A stretch of DNA of 64,000 nt from Tachypleus tridentatus (taxonomy: Eukaryota > Arthropoda > Merostomata > Xiphosura > Limulidae): contig NC_134828.1 of the NCBI RefSeq assembly GCF_004210375.1, positions 23,738,400-23,802,399 of the forward strand, in the 5' to 3' direction. The translations under genes and the position numbers were made by a program. Below, one piece after another: positions 1 through 13,700 of this stretch. The notes beneath the pieces were generated by a model. That model did no database searches, had not been told where the DNA came from, and saw nothing but the letters and a program-made list of their open reading frames with translations. How positions within the stretch are numbered: position 1 is the first letter of the stretch; each line of letters begins with the position of its first letter.

Positions 1-639
1 ACTTTTAACTTCTGATTTACTATTGTCAGACTGGTATCAGCTATGGTTATCTAGTCTGTAACCTAAAGGGTCGCGACACGAGCATACGCGATCACGTGAA
101 AGCACGTGGCTTCCACGTGAAGAATTAGCACCCTCCAGTATAAACCCTGGGGTTGTTACTTAATATTCAATTATAATTTAAAAGTGGAATTTAGAATTTA
201 CCTGTATTACTTTTAATGCATTCGTGACCAGTTTGCGGCAAAAGAACACAAACCATAGAAAATCAGGTATCTAATAATTATCTTCGATATTAAATTACAT
301 TTTTATTAAATCTTCTAACCGTCTATTTTCTGATTAATATGTATGCGTGTTTTATTACCAAAAGATTAAACTTTAGTGCAACTCTAAAAACAGTCAATTT
401 GCTAACCCTATCATCTGGCTTAAACGCTTACCGATAATACAGAAACAGTTTTAAAGTAACAGATTTAAACAGGTAGGACACTTCTGTGGTAAAAGATGTA
501 TTTTAACTTGACACTCTAGAAACACTTCGCTCATCACAGGACTCAAAGAAAATCCTGATAAAAATCAATACCATTGACCAATTAGAAACGGACAACCTTG
601 TAAATCGGTTGTTTGTTCCTGGTTACTAAAGGTTCATGT
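1..639. other. 3' flank of the ABCG gene, no feature recognised
   Basis: AT-rich unique-looking sequence beyond the 3' end of the ABCG gene. I see no long open frame, RNA gene or clear repeat in it. Confidence 0.4.
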
Positions 640-667
640 AACATCGTAAGTGGACGTAGTTTTCTAT

Positions 668-793
668 GTGTTGTTGTTTTGAATTAAGCACAAAGCTACA
701 CAATGGGCTATCTGTGCTCTGCTCACCACGGGTACTGAAACCCGAATTTTAGCGTTGTAAGTCCGTAGACATACCGCTGAGCCACTAGGGGGC
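668..793 (-). mobile_element. Short tRNA-derived SINE (subfamily 2), inserted in a minisatellite
   Basis: On the minus strand this reads as a tRNA-like head with an A box ('tggctcagcggtatgtct') and B box ('gggtttcagtacccg'), then a tail with 'agcccattgtgtagctttg'. A 10-bp target-site duplication, agttttctat, flanks it at 658-667 and 794-803. This shows insertion by target-primed reverse transcription into a pre-existing minisatellite unit. Confidence 0.8.
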
Positions 794-852
794 AGTTTTC
801 TATAATTCACTAGAATGAACGACACTGTCGAAAGATGTCTAGACTTCAAGTC

Positions 853-886
853 TTACAAGTTTTACTTCAAGTGGGTTTCTTATCAT
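853..886 (-). repeat. Fragment of the inverted-repeat element
   Basis: The stretch 'acttcaagtgggtttctt' matches the outer edge of the elements near 38.5, 39.35 and 49.6 kb. Only about 35 bp are present. Confidence 0.35.
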
Positions 887-1305
887 CACAAAAAGAAAGT
901 CTAGTTTCTGTAATTCAGTAGAGCGAATACCACTAGCAAAAGATGTCTAGGTAAGTGGACGTAGTTTTATGTAATTCAGTGAGTGAACAACTGATAAAAG
1001 ATGTCAAGGTAAGTAGACGTAGTTTCTGTAATTCAGTAGAGTGAACACCACTGACAACAAATATCTCGGTAAGTGAACGTAGTTTTATGTAATTCAGTGG
1101 AGTGAATAACACTCACAAAAGATGTTTTGGTAAGTGGATACAGTTTCCTGTAACTTATTAGTTTGGAGCACACATTAAAAAGGTGTCTATGTTTGTATGT
1201 ATAAATTTTAGAAGTTCATGTAATATTGCACGAGTGTAGCTCTCGGATTAGTATTGTCCCTTCTTTACAAAATAATCCCCAAATAATTAAGGTTTGAGCT
1301 TTGCT

Positions 1306-1423
1306 TGATTGGAATTAATCGGAAGAAGATGTCACTACGTTATTTAGTCGCGGAATTTTGATTTGATTGGAATTGATCGCAAGAAGATGTCACTACGTTA
1401 TTTAGTCGCGGAACTTTGACTTG
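1306..1423. repeat. 58-bp tandem duplication spanning the ABCG stop codon
   Basis: Two nearly identical copies begin at 1306 and 1364, both containing 'gtcactacgttatttagtcg'. The right-hand copy holds the last codons and the TAA stop of the ABCG gene. The left-hand copy therefore repeats the same C-terminal codons and stop within the 3' untranslated region. Confidence 0.9.
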
Positions 1424-1774
1424 ATAAATGCCGGAAGCGGAAGTAGATATATGATGATGTTGACGAACCACATGCCTCCAACGAATACGTAACACATTCC
1501 AAAATTGAGCCAGTATTGTAAAGACTGTTCGAAACTTTCCCTTTGAAAGTGATACTTGATGGACAGGTAATGTGTTCCGTTCAACCAGTAGCATTCTCCT
1601 GGAACATTGTTGTTGGAACAGGGAAGTGACGCACCGGAAGTCATATTAACAGATGGTGCATTCATTAACGAAGGATTTTGGTCAAACTCATTTTCGTTCA
1701 GAAAAGCCCCTGCATAACGGTAGATGACTCCGTAACTTAAGTAATACAACCAATCCGGCAAAGCCGCCATTGTC
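1402..1774 (-). CDS. ABCG exon 10: extracellular loop, last membrane segment, stop
   Basis: The acceptor is tttttttttcag/GACAATG. The exon starts in phase with exon 9 and runs to TAA at 1404-1402. It encodes residues 521-644: [19 protein letters not shown], a loop with two Cys and two sequons (NMT, NGT), the hydrophobic segment around residues 608-634 and a basic end, FIKSKFRD. This tail and loop are typical of the ABCG5/8 group. Confidence 0.88.
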
Positions 1775-4700
1775 CTGAAAAAAAAACTTATATTTATTAC
1801 AAATATTTTATTTTACCCGAGTAATGAAACACAGTAAATAAAATTCATGAAAAAATTATAAGTAAGTAATTAAATTAATAAAGAGCATAATTAATTGTTT
1901 GGGTAATAGTTTAAAACTATAAATCTTCGTTTATATAAGATGAAGAGATATTCGTAACATGATAAAAACAAAGAAATTTACGAGCTTTAAGTATTGTCAT
2001 TTTAAGCTTTTAAACTTACTTTAAATAAATCTCTTTCTTTTGAACATATGGAGATATAAATGGAGGTTTACAATAATTGTAACGTTTCAGTTACTTGTTT
2101 ATACCATACTCCACAATTTTAGTTTGAACGCTACTCAGTGCTGCCACCTTTTGGGTTAATGATAAACTTGAAAAAAAGTTTATAAATAATTTACATACCG
2201 TATGCAAATAACTAGTAATTGGCTAATTATATAATATGTTTTACGTTTATGTACGTATCCAAGTAAAGTTTAACAAGAATTGACGTAACTATCAAAACAT
2301 TTATTTTTATTTATCTTTTAAAGGAAAACAAAATTACCAGCCACATTTAAAGTTAACTTACCTGACTGTTCCACTAGCTAGTATTATGTATACCAGCAAG
2401 ATGCATGTACTAGTAAGAAAGGCTGTGTACGAGCTGCGAACAAATATCATTAAAGCAATGGTCTGTTGCTCGGCAAAGGTGTAAACTGCCCATAACACTC
2501 CGCAAAAAGTAGCCCACCTATCCCAGTCTTGACGTAAACGTGTTCCTCTTGAAATTATTATTAAAAAAAAAAAAAACAACAACGGAAGTTGTGAATAAAC
2601 AAATCGAGAACATTTAACGAACCATTAAAAGAAAAGAAAAGATATGTTTTGTTATAGTCATCTGATAACTCTTTGGACTTATAACACTAAAAATCGAGAT
2701 TCGATTGCCGTGGTGTGTAAAGCAGAGATAGCACATTGTGTAGCTTTGCGCTCAACAACGATAAATAACGAAACAACACGATAATCTGAAAGGGAGGAAT
2801 AATAAATGAATGCAGGAAATAGCAATTGCACATTTGGTTATCGTGATCCTGCTAGCTTCTGTACTGATGGGAATAGTATGCAGTTGGTTCATGATCCCAT
2901 GAGAAACGTTACTTCTTAGTAAACACAAATGACGTTTAAAATACGTATATTTTAAAACGTTAAACGGAGGAAGGATAACCATGGATCTTCATCAAACTGT
3001 CGTTTTTAAATTATTCATTGAATTTTTAATTTGTTTGTTTATAGGCGTAAAGCTTCACAGTGGGCTATCAAAAGTACAACATTCGCAGGTATCGAACTTA
3101 TTTTTAACGTTATAAGCCCTCTAGCTTGCCATTAAGTCACAAGGGAACTTTTTCTTTTTTCCATTAAATTATCATGATATTATACGTTAGTATGGTTTAT
3201 AAACACTACAGAAGTAATATCACTTTAGATATACTATTAACGACCAGAATTAAAATTTATATAAAAGTTTGGGTCAACGTATTTCGTACCATATTCGATT
3301 CAGTTCACTTATGTTTAACAAAAAAAACAACAACAAAAGAACTCGGATGACGGACTCATTATATCAGTAAGAAATAACAATATAGAAATAACTTTTACTT
3401 ACGTATAAATGATTGTTGCCCCGGCCCAGACTGTCATAAGATTTAGTGGTACACTACAAACGATACGACTTAATATAAACAATGGCCCTCGATACATGCC
3501 TTGGCGAGACTCATTGTAATATCTTGTCCGATGCACACCATCTGGTGAATAAACTATAAATGTGTATTTGTGACACTTCACAAAACCTATTCAACGATTT
3601 CTTACTTGCTACTTTCACTTAACACTAAAACCCTGACAATTCATATATCACACAAATATCTATTAAGCCTAATAGTCCATAATGGCAGAACCGAGGGGAC
3701 TAGTTCCCTCTAAATTTCGAGAGGTTTATGATTTGCACAACTAGATTTCAGTTTTAATTATAAAATGATAGCTCATTAATAAATAGGCAGACAATCTAAA
3801 AGTGATGTAATCCTTGAGGAACAAACAAAAAGAGCCGAGAAGATAAAAGATGAGATTATGTTAAAAAAGTAGAAGGTAAATGAAACTGTTTAAGTTAACA
3901 TAAAAGTCGCCTGTTGTATTTTTCTCGTATCGTGATGTCTCCTCCATTCGAACAAATTTGCCTCCGAGGCCCAAATAAACTTGATACAATTTGTTGCCAT
4001 CCTGTGAGATACGATGCAAAAACAGATTAACATTATAACATTCCGAAACTTTATTAGAACATAACGAACTCTTAAAGTACAAATGAGTCATACTAGCCAC
4101 ACGGTTATTGTGCTTTCTGAAACTGACAAGTTATAATTTAAACCTACAATGCTTATTTTATTGTGCAGCTGACACAATTTGCCAACAGTTTTAGAAGGAT
4201 TCTGTTATTCATTTGGAAAGGACGTCGTCAAGGCGACGTTACTAAGGCAAAGAGGAATAAAAAAGAAACCTCGGAGGTGTAAGTTACTCTCTAATTTATA
4301 CACTTACAACGATATAATTTTAAAAGTTACTTTACTCCGAATATTTTAAAAGCTTTAAAAGTTTTAACTTACAGGTCAGTGCTGTGATTCCTGCTCCTAG
4401 AAGAGATATTCCGACTAGACAGTTGAACAGCAAACCATTTCGTGAAATGTAACTCTGTTGTGTATTTCCCAATGGAAAATACAACAGGTAGAGAATGGTG
4501 AAGAAAACAGGAAGCGCCACCACGTGGAGAGTAAGGCGCTCGAAGGCGCTGTTGTTGACGTTAAATAAAGACGTAAATGATCTTCTGTAAATAGGCAATA
4601 AAACGAACAAGACGGTGAAAAAAGATAATAAAAATAAACTTCTATAATAAACGTAAAAGACCCCTAGTGGGACAGCGGTAAATCTACGGACTTAAAACGC

Positions 4701-7700
4701 TAAAATACGCGGTTCGATTACCCATGGTGAACATAACAGATAATCCAATTAACTTTGCACTAAATCAAACAAACAAATTAAATGTAAGTACTCCATCTGA
4801 AACAAAATTTACTGAATTAACTTTACAGTACTTTAATTGTTAACGCATGCCAACATATAACAACTTCTTTCATCGACACAATTCATTAGTTATTATTTGT
4901 TCTGGTTCTTTCTCAGAGTCGTCACGCGATCGATATTTTATATTACTCTGTATCTATATAAACTTACGAATAAATAAATCAACTACTACAACGTAAAACG
5001 TTTAGACTCAAGCATAAATCGATATAAAAAATCAGACGCAAAACTTTGCTTTATGTCTTTATAGTGTGCTTAGCAGCTCATAGATGGCAATAAAATAGCT
5101 CCATCTCCGTACGCATATTATGTGGTCGTCTTGCTCGTTGTTCAGTAAACAAAACTTACACGATGGTTCTTCTGTGCTGTGTCCATTGAAGGCACGAAAA
5201 TCCTATTTTTAGACTTCTAAATCCTCAGACTTACTGCTGAGCTCCTATAGGCTAAACAATAGCAATAAATATCCTGTATATATATATATTTTGTGTGTGT
5301 TTAAGCGTACAATGGACTGTCAGCGCTGTGCCCATCGAGAGATGCCATAACCCGATATTAGCGTTATAAACCTACAAGTTTTCATTTGAGTCATCGAGGG
5401 GTGCCATTCTGTGCATCAACATATATAATTTAAATATTCTAAATACAATTCTAACTTTGAATATTATTCTTATGAATTGACGTGCATGTTCATATTAATA
5501 TGTGCTACCGCATAAGGGCCGTGAACACCTTCCATCCTGATGGCTGACCATATGCCGTCAAAGGTAGCTTCCATTGGGTGTCTCCATTTTTCAAAATTCC
5601 GGTTTTCTGTGTTGACACCTTGCGATATTTAGTGCCTACCGTTTTGAATCTCTCCACCAAGTCAACAATTTGTGAACTGGATTCAAAGAACCTTTCTCGG
5701 GTACGACGATCCACAGTAGACAGACACACTAATATGAAAACATTATTAAAATAATATGAAATTCAAACAAAAGTCTGCAGTAATAAATTTTTAACTTTTG
5801 TAATAGAAAGAAGAGAATCTCACGACTAAAATGTTGATTATTTTTAAAGAATATATTCTGAATTGCCGTAAACAACAGCCTAATATAACTTTTTTTTTTG
5901 TATCCATTAGGGTTTTTTTTAGTAATTTTGGCACAAATTTTCACTCATCAGGTGCGATTTACTAAAATTAACTGGTTACGCCTACATGCAGATTTGGCCC
6001 ATCATACTAGCAAACACTTATTTGCTTGCTTTACTTTGACAAGTGAGGCCTATCCAACTGTCACACGTTTATTTCCATTAGATTTATTTGATAATAAAAT
6101 TTGGTAGGTTAGGCTTGATATATCCTCGTCCATTATATCTTTGAGACGAACTTCTTTATATACTATTACTGCAGAATGAGTAAACCATAATGACTGGGTA
6201 AATCATATTACGTCAAACTGTAATTTTACAATTTAATAAACAGCGATGACGATACAAAAAATACAAAACATAAATACATTTTCATTTAAGGATAAGTTGT
6301 TAAAAGATATTTTTTTAAAAATTATGAAATTTATTTAAATTGATTTTTCAAATAAAGTCTATAAGTTAACACCGCCAAAACAAACCTATTATAAATAGTG
6401 CACATTAATAATTAATAAAACAGTTGAAAAACACAAACAAGAAAAATTCGCTGAAACTTCAAATCGAAAAATTCGCTGAAACTTCAATGACCGAAGAAGG
6501 TCGAAACGTTGTTCGCTCTTCTATGTAACAAAACGCGTTTTGCATTCGTCACTGATTATTAAATCGGTTATTGTGAACAAGCGATTCGTAATTAATTATG
6601 GACAGTGTCCTATGTAAGTTTAATTTTCAACAAAATTTAGTTAGGCCTACGAATACAAATACATCATGTTTTAACTTGCATATATATCTAACAAATAATA
6701 ACAAATCTATAAATTAACGCGTTAATTTTTAATTATTTCGACGTTTTGTAACGATAAACAGCTCAGCACTTACAATAGTATGTTAACGGATTTTCCCGGT
6801 CAGGGCATGGAAAACCGACACTACGGAAGTATTCCATCATCATTCTTGTGCTACCTGTACACAAAACCAAATTTCCTTAAATGTCTCGTCACCAAGAATA
6901 AAAAATTTGCTTAAATAGTTTCGTTTTGAGCTTACAGATAAATTATATTTCTTACAACTTGCTTTAGTTTTTGTTTCAACTTTTTATAGCATCTCTCTCC
7001 TGTTGCTTTACTCTAAGCCTAATGCGAACGAACGAATGTTACTATAGGGAGATAAAACCCGAATATTCAACGAAATGGTTCAAAGTAGAAAATAAAAATA
7101 CGTTTTCAAAGATTCGGACAAATGACATTCATCACGTTGACAGACATTCTTGCACTTTCGCAGAATTCTTAACCATTTCTTTTTGTATTTTGAGATGTAA
7201 AATCTACATGTATATTAATCTATTTTTACAGGAATAAAAAACGATTATTTTTTTTGCTGGAAGTTGTAACAGACGAAAATTTTCATAGTGTATGTCCTGC
7301 TAACTTTTTTTGGACGCTCATTAACATTGGTTTAGAACATATTTGAAATTTTCTAAGATAAAGAATGTATAAAATGAGTAGATAATGAAAACAGATAAAA
7401 AAGGAAGTTGAAATATTTAGTCAGTAGAAAAGTGGTATATATGAGGAAAAAATGTTTTATTTCTAGCGTGGTAGGTTATCATACGCATTTGGCTCACCAA
7501 AACAATGACAAAAGCAAAAAACAACTTTTAATCTATAAAGAACTTCGTGATTTGTTTTGGTTGTCCCCTAATTTTGAAATGATAAACCAGAAAGTTTGCA
7601 ACTATCCAACAGCAACAGTGCCTACCGTTACCCTAATAGACTCTCTTTTTTGTAATGCAAATGAAGTTCATAAGTGAGGAACATACATAAAATGCGCGCG

Positions 7701-10700
7701 CGTGTGTGTGTACGTGTGTAAAATAAATATGAAATACTGAAATCGTGTACGAATTCAACTGATTAAGAATTGTTGTAAAAGAGTATTTCTAAGAACATGC
7801 ATTTAACTAATTAACAGTTATAAGAAAACGAAAACATCGCATCTTCAGTTAGGCTTTATTAACTCTTAAAGAGTTATTAAAGCTTCAACGTAAATCGTCA
7901 GCACTTTCACCCCTCCTCCGTTTCTGAAGGTTAAATTGCATGAGTCACGACGTTTGTGCGTTATTTTCAAAATTTTTATTAAATAGCACTGTTACTACTT
8001 ACGTCAATAAGATTAGCATCAAAACGTAGTTTGTAATTTAAGTTTCAAAATTATATGTTTTAATTTCCTAATTTAAAACTAAATGTTAAGAAAAAATGTT
8101 AAGTGTCAGTTTTTGTGTATCACATAACATGTCCAGTTACCTTACTGCTCAGTCTATATTTTATTACGCTCACCATACAACACGTACAGGTATCTAACTA
8201 GTTAGAAACTCGAAGTGGAGATATAGACAAGCTAAATATAAAATAAGAACCTCCCACCTTTATGATTTGTTGAGATATCAATATATTTAGCAAATCTACT
8301 GAAGTGGCTCCGCCATTAAAACCAATCATTTGAAAATTCTTAATTAATACTACCTACTACTAATTAGCTCAACTTTATAACCAATATAAAAACGATTTAA
8401 TCCTCTACATTTTCGGCAAAATTCTTTCTCTCATCTTTAAATCACTCATAAACAACTGTCAGAATTATGTAGGCTTCAAAAATTATTGTCTTTACACACC
8501 CCACCCGGGTCCAAACAAGGCTTATGGATAGTACGTACGTCCGAGTGCAAAATTTCGTAACACGGGTACGCACATGAAATCAATGTTTGTCTATGTATTT
8601 CTCATTTACTTTCTATGTTTTAAGAAATATAACTAAAATTTAAACATTTAAGAGTAAATAGTGATGTGTATATTTGTACATATATGTAAAGTAAGATAGT
8701 AGAAATAGTATACTTTTGTAGGGTGTGTGTGTGTTTTCTTATAGCAAAGCCACTATCTGCTGAGCCCACCGAGAGGAATCGAACCCCTGATTTTAGCGTT
8801 GCAAGTCCGTAGACATACCGCTGTACTTGCAGGGGGCACTTTTGTAGGACAATACATAGTTACGCCTACTGCATTTGTGTTATTCTAATTGTCTAAACTG
8901 AGGTAAATTTAAAACCACAATATACCACATTCGAAACTTGACAACTTTATAACAAAAGAAAAGTACATTTTATAAGTATGTGCCCAAATAACACCACATA
9001 TGCTGCGTAATTCGACAGACATCAAATAAATGGGCAGTACTACTGAAATACCTACTTAGTAAATGGATCGACGAGGTTCAAAATCTACAATGTTTATTGA
9101 ACCAGAGCAACTTTCAACCATATAATAAATTTTTCATATATTCTAATTGCAATTTTATTACCTTTGGAAGTTTCTTTTGTAAGTGTTGTAGGAAACATAA
9201 GCCACTTAGCCCAATATTGTTTTTTTGAAGCAGGGGCATGTATGACACTTTTCTGTTTCGCACTTGCATTCTTGCTCTCGAGAGTGTCGTGTTACGAGTA
9301 TCGTGTACAATGACGTACGTTGAGACGGTCCGTGATGTCAGCTTTATTTACAGTTGGTTTAACTTTAGATATTGAAAGTAAAATAAACACAGAAAATTTA
9401 TGGGATATGTTTAACAGTTGAAACTCTCAGAATACGTACTTTGAAACATCGTGATTAAGAGGATGAAATATGAGAATCTTGAGACAAAGAAAAGTACATT
9501 TAAATATAGAATGAAAACCGCTTTGTTCTCGTACTAGTTAAATATAATTGCCAATTTCACAGACAAATATTAATAAAATATACTTCATTAAAAATATGAA
9601 TCTTAGTGTGCAAAAGCCTCATAATGTTTATTAAAACTCTACCAAATTTTGTGAAGATACACTTAATATATTAAAAGTTACTAGCATATAAACTGTAATG
9701 AGTAGAAATGGTTACGAGATTGGTTCGATGACTGTGTACGAATGTAAATTATTAAGAATTATTATAAAAGAGTATTTTTTCAAGAACATGCATTTAATTA
9801 ATTAACAGTTATAAGAAAACGAAAACATCACATCTTCAGTTAGGCTTAAGTAACTCTAGAGAGTTAAGAAAGCTGCCACGTAAATCGTCAGTTAGTCTGA
9901 AATTATCCTGAATTATAGCTTTAACTTTACATGGAACATCATCCGAGTTATTGTTCTTTAAGTCTTGTAATTCTTTTTGTATTTCGATTTTTGTATGTAA
10001 AATAATTTCCTGTTTTGTGAGTGTGTGTGTGCTATTTACGTTTTCATGCTTGGCTACTTTAACCAATCTTTTCCATAACATTTTTCAATAAATAATCTGT
10101 AAGACTTATAGCCATGATCCATGTTTTCTTTGTTAACTGTGTATTAGCTGCAATATTTTTAGTAATATTTTATTTTTTTATGTTGCGATTAACTCTAAGA
10201 TATTTTAGTAATGTTTCCTGTTGCTTTTGTTTTTAAACTGTAACTTACCTTTCAGAATTTTCGTTAATGATTTCTTCTCTTTTTTTTTTTCATTATATTT
10301 TTCGATTACTTTACAAATCTTACCAATAATTTCGTTTTGATAAATTACCCCAGCGTTCCCAGAACGATCACGTTTAGCTATTTTAAGCGGAGTGATACAT
10401 AGTTTCTCACAGTGTTTTAGATGTTTTGAGAGCCATCAACCACAACATTGACCTAACTTTTCTAGACGGCTGCTTTCAATTTTGTGCAAATTTTTATAAA
10501 CTAAATGCAAATAAAATAAAGATGAAACATGTTATAATCAAAACCGTGGGAAGTACTGTTTCCAGAAAGAAGAGCAGCTTTCCATGTGTAAAACTGCTCA
10601 ACAAATTCGCAGGAGAACCATTGACTTGGAAAATAATGCGTGACTCATATGAATAGCCTTTTCCCAAATTCCCAGAGCTTTTGGGTTTTTAACAAGTGCA

Positions 10701-13700
10701 ATTACCATTAAATGCAACTTTATTGAATGTCCGGTTGATAATTTCTAAAATAATAGGTTAATTGTACATTTAATGCTTGAGACTTATTCAATATATGCTT
10801 TTTTTTCTCTCGTAAACTATTTTCATAAAGCGTTTAGATCTACATTTACCAAATATTGGGATTATTATTTTAGAAGAGGTACCAGTTGTCATACAGACAC
10901 CTATAAGACCCAGCTTAGATTACAAACACCCCTCATGACCTGAATAAATGTTGGATGAAATTCAAATTTATAATTTTCAAATTTTCCATCTTCCCGATGA
11001 AGACTTCTGAATTTCAAATTTTCTTTCGCTATTGAAATGTTCACTATAGCTGGCAATCACTGTTAACTGTTGAATAAATAACAGGGGGGAAGCTCACGTG
11101 AATTAAACAAGAAAAGAGATGATATAACGAAGTAATCATATAAAACCAACAAAATATTTCTGATACAAATTACTATTTAAAATATGCATACATTATATGA
11201 AATAAAAACTTAGACCACACATTTTAATAGAACATTCATCACGATTTCAACGTTCTACTCTATACGGTCTCTGTTTCGTCTATACACCTACAATGTATAA
11301 CAACTCCGGGCTTGTGAAGTAGCTATTAAAGAAGGTTAGGCCTCCGAATGTTTGTTATATCTCTTTCTCTGTGCGTATATTTTGTATTGTTTTAGTAAGT
11401 ATACTGATTTTCAAAGTGAGGAACTTGCAGATATAATGTATTTAAATGAGCAGAAATGAATAAAAAATCAATCACGATATTTTTGTAATATTAGGGCTAA
11501 TAAACTTTGAAGATGGAAAGCAATATTGCATTAAATGTGGGACATTAAGCCTAATATACTTTGAAAATTAAATGGTGTATTACATTAAATCTGTATTATT
11601 AAGGCCAATGAACGTTGAAATAAAATATTATAATGACCTAGAACATTAGCAAGATGAAACATTATGTCATTGATTAGACTCCTTATTTATTTATTTTATT
11701 TTAAATTTAACTGTTTTGTTTTTCATGAACACAATTAAATATTCTACATTACAAGTTGCAAAGTTATTAGCTCTTGTTGAAGAGACTTGTAACTAATACA
11801 GTGATGGGTTATATAATATTTCAGTTGAGTAAACAATAATTATTACTATCGGAACATTAAGGATTATTAATTAACCATTACCGAAGTTTAAATGTTATGA
11901 CGGACATGAGTTATTTTCTAAAAGTTACCTGTGTACACTACATCTCCGAGACACAGATAAGTCACTCGGTCCAAAAATGGAAAAATGTCTGATCTTGGTT
12001 GGTCTATGCTGATGATAGCAATGCGTTTGTACTTTTTAGCATGATTGGACAGGCTAGATAAGATGAAATAGCTGTTTAAAGGATCCACTTCGTAGGTAGG
12101 TTCATCCAAGAGTACAAGAACTGTCGAAGAATAATTAAATTATTAAAGACCAACATTTTAAGGGTTGATGTCTTCCAACAGCGATAAACATATTAATCTG
12201 ATCCTAAAAAAATTGGAAAACAAGAGTAAGATGGTTCGATATCGGTAAATAACAAATACTCTTCTGTAATAATATTAGTATAGACTTTAAACTTCTGAAA
12301 AAAACAATAACTTCAGACTCTTCATTTTAAAAGTCCATTAAGTATTAAATGAATCTAGTTTTAACGAACATAGTTCAGTATGTCTTAATCACGCTACCTG
12401 GATTGCGCACTAAGAAACGTGCTGCGAAAGGATTCCATGATAGAAAGGAGGAGGAGTTGTGTTTATGTCCGTGCTAATCTCAGCTAGCGTGTAAATCAGT
12501 CAAACTGTATTGACCTTTTATTATAATACAAAATTTTTAGATATAAGGAATCATTTGAAGCGTATATAATTGATACGTTTGCTACTTCAATAACATAAGC
12601 TTTGTCTCATAACGTTCCTCTTCCTACATTGGACTATCTACTGACTGACAGACATACAAAAAAGTTAAAAATACAAAGACAATGGCCTGCAGCTATGCAG
12701 ACACACGGATAAATAGATTTATAATATAGCCTAAAGTAAGGCACACATAAGGATAAGTACATTTACAGTATGACCTGGAGGAAACCATAGTTATGGACAA
12801 ATACAGTACTAGTACACGAACGGTCTGAAGTTTAGTATATAATAATATAATATGTATTTATTAATGACACATCTACTAAGGCTATTTGCAACGGTTCTTA
12901 ATTTTAAGCGAGGGAAGGGCAGCCAGTCAGGAACTCCCACACACCACCTACGTTAAAGGACTGACTGTCACTTTTATAACGCACTCACAGGGAATATGCC
13001 ATGTCATCGCCAGATATGAATTCGATACTTCAGGTCCGAAATGAGTATACTAGTAGAATAATTTATTTCTTGTTAATAAGTAACCCTGCATGGTTAAGGC
13101 GCTTCACTAGCATTCTGAGGGTCAGAAGTAAAAATGCCTGTCCCACCGAATATGCTCGTTCTTTCAGCCGTAGGAGAGTTATAATGTTGCAGCCATTCTC
13201 ACTATTCGTTGGTAAAAGAGTAGTCCAAGAGTTGACGTTGGGTAATAATGACTAGATGCCTTCCCTCTAGTCTTTTGCTGTTAAATTAGGAACGGATAGT
13301 ACAGGTAGCCCTCGTGCATCTTTGCGCGAAATTCAAACAAACAATTGTTGTTAAGCGCAAAGCTACACAGTGGGCTATCTGTGCTGTGCCTATTATAAGT
13401 ACCTAAACCCGAGTTTGGTACAAAAAACATGGCTATATTATCAAAGCTACACGGTGGGCTAGCTGTGCTGTGCCTATTACAAGTACATAAACCCGAGTTT
13501 GGTACAAAAAACATGGTTATATAATCAAAGGAAACGTGAAAGTAATAAATATTTTTTGTGTATTTTAAACAATTAACACGTGTTGTTATGACATAAGTTC
13601 TGAAACAACAATACTTGTGTACTCTAAACAATGAAAGAATCTTGTTGCAACGTAAGTTCTGAAACAACAATACTTGTGTACTCTAAACAATGAACGAATC

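Larger units (their letters stand above)
640..1190. repeat. Degenerate ~60-bp minisatellite interrupted by a SINE
   Basis: The motif gtaattcagt recurs at about 910, 971, 1028, 1089 and 1150, so the period is 57-61 bp. Units also share 'aaaagatgtc' and 'gtaagtggacgtagtt'. The first unit is split by a short SINE at 668-793, and a ~35-bp foreign piece sits near 853-886. The array lies 0.2-0.7 kb downstream of the ABCG stop codon. Confidence 0.8.
6855..11928 (-). other. ABCG intron 4
   Basis: 5.1 kb. It contains a short SINE (8723-8837) and two copies of a ~155-bp dispersed repeat (7745-7900 and 9727-9890). A weak charged open frame (10081-9836, -) overlaps the second repeat copy. The remainder, including 10.1-11.9 kb, shows nothing recognisable. 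Confidence 0.6.

Noticed and set aside
3861-4100. Minus-strand frame ending GDFYVNLNS, which resembles ABCG5/8 'FYVDLTS'
   Set aside because: It lies in intron 7, downstream of the linker exon. The true equivalent is [15 protein letters not shown] across exons 5 and 6, so this is chance.
9836-10081. Considered as an ABCG alternative exon
   Set aside because: Exons 4 and 5 join in phase without it, and its sequence has no counterpart in ABCG proteins.
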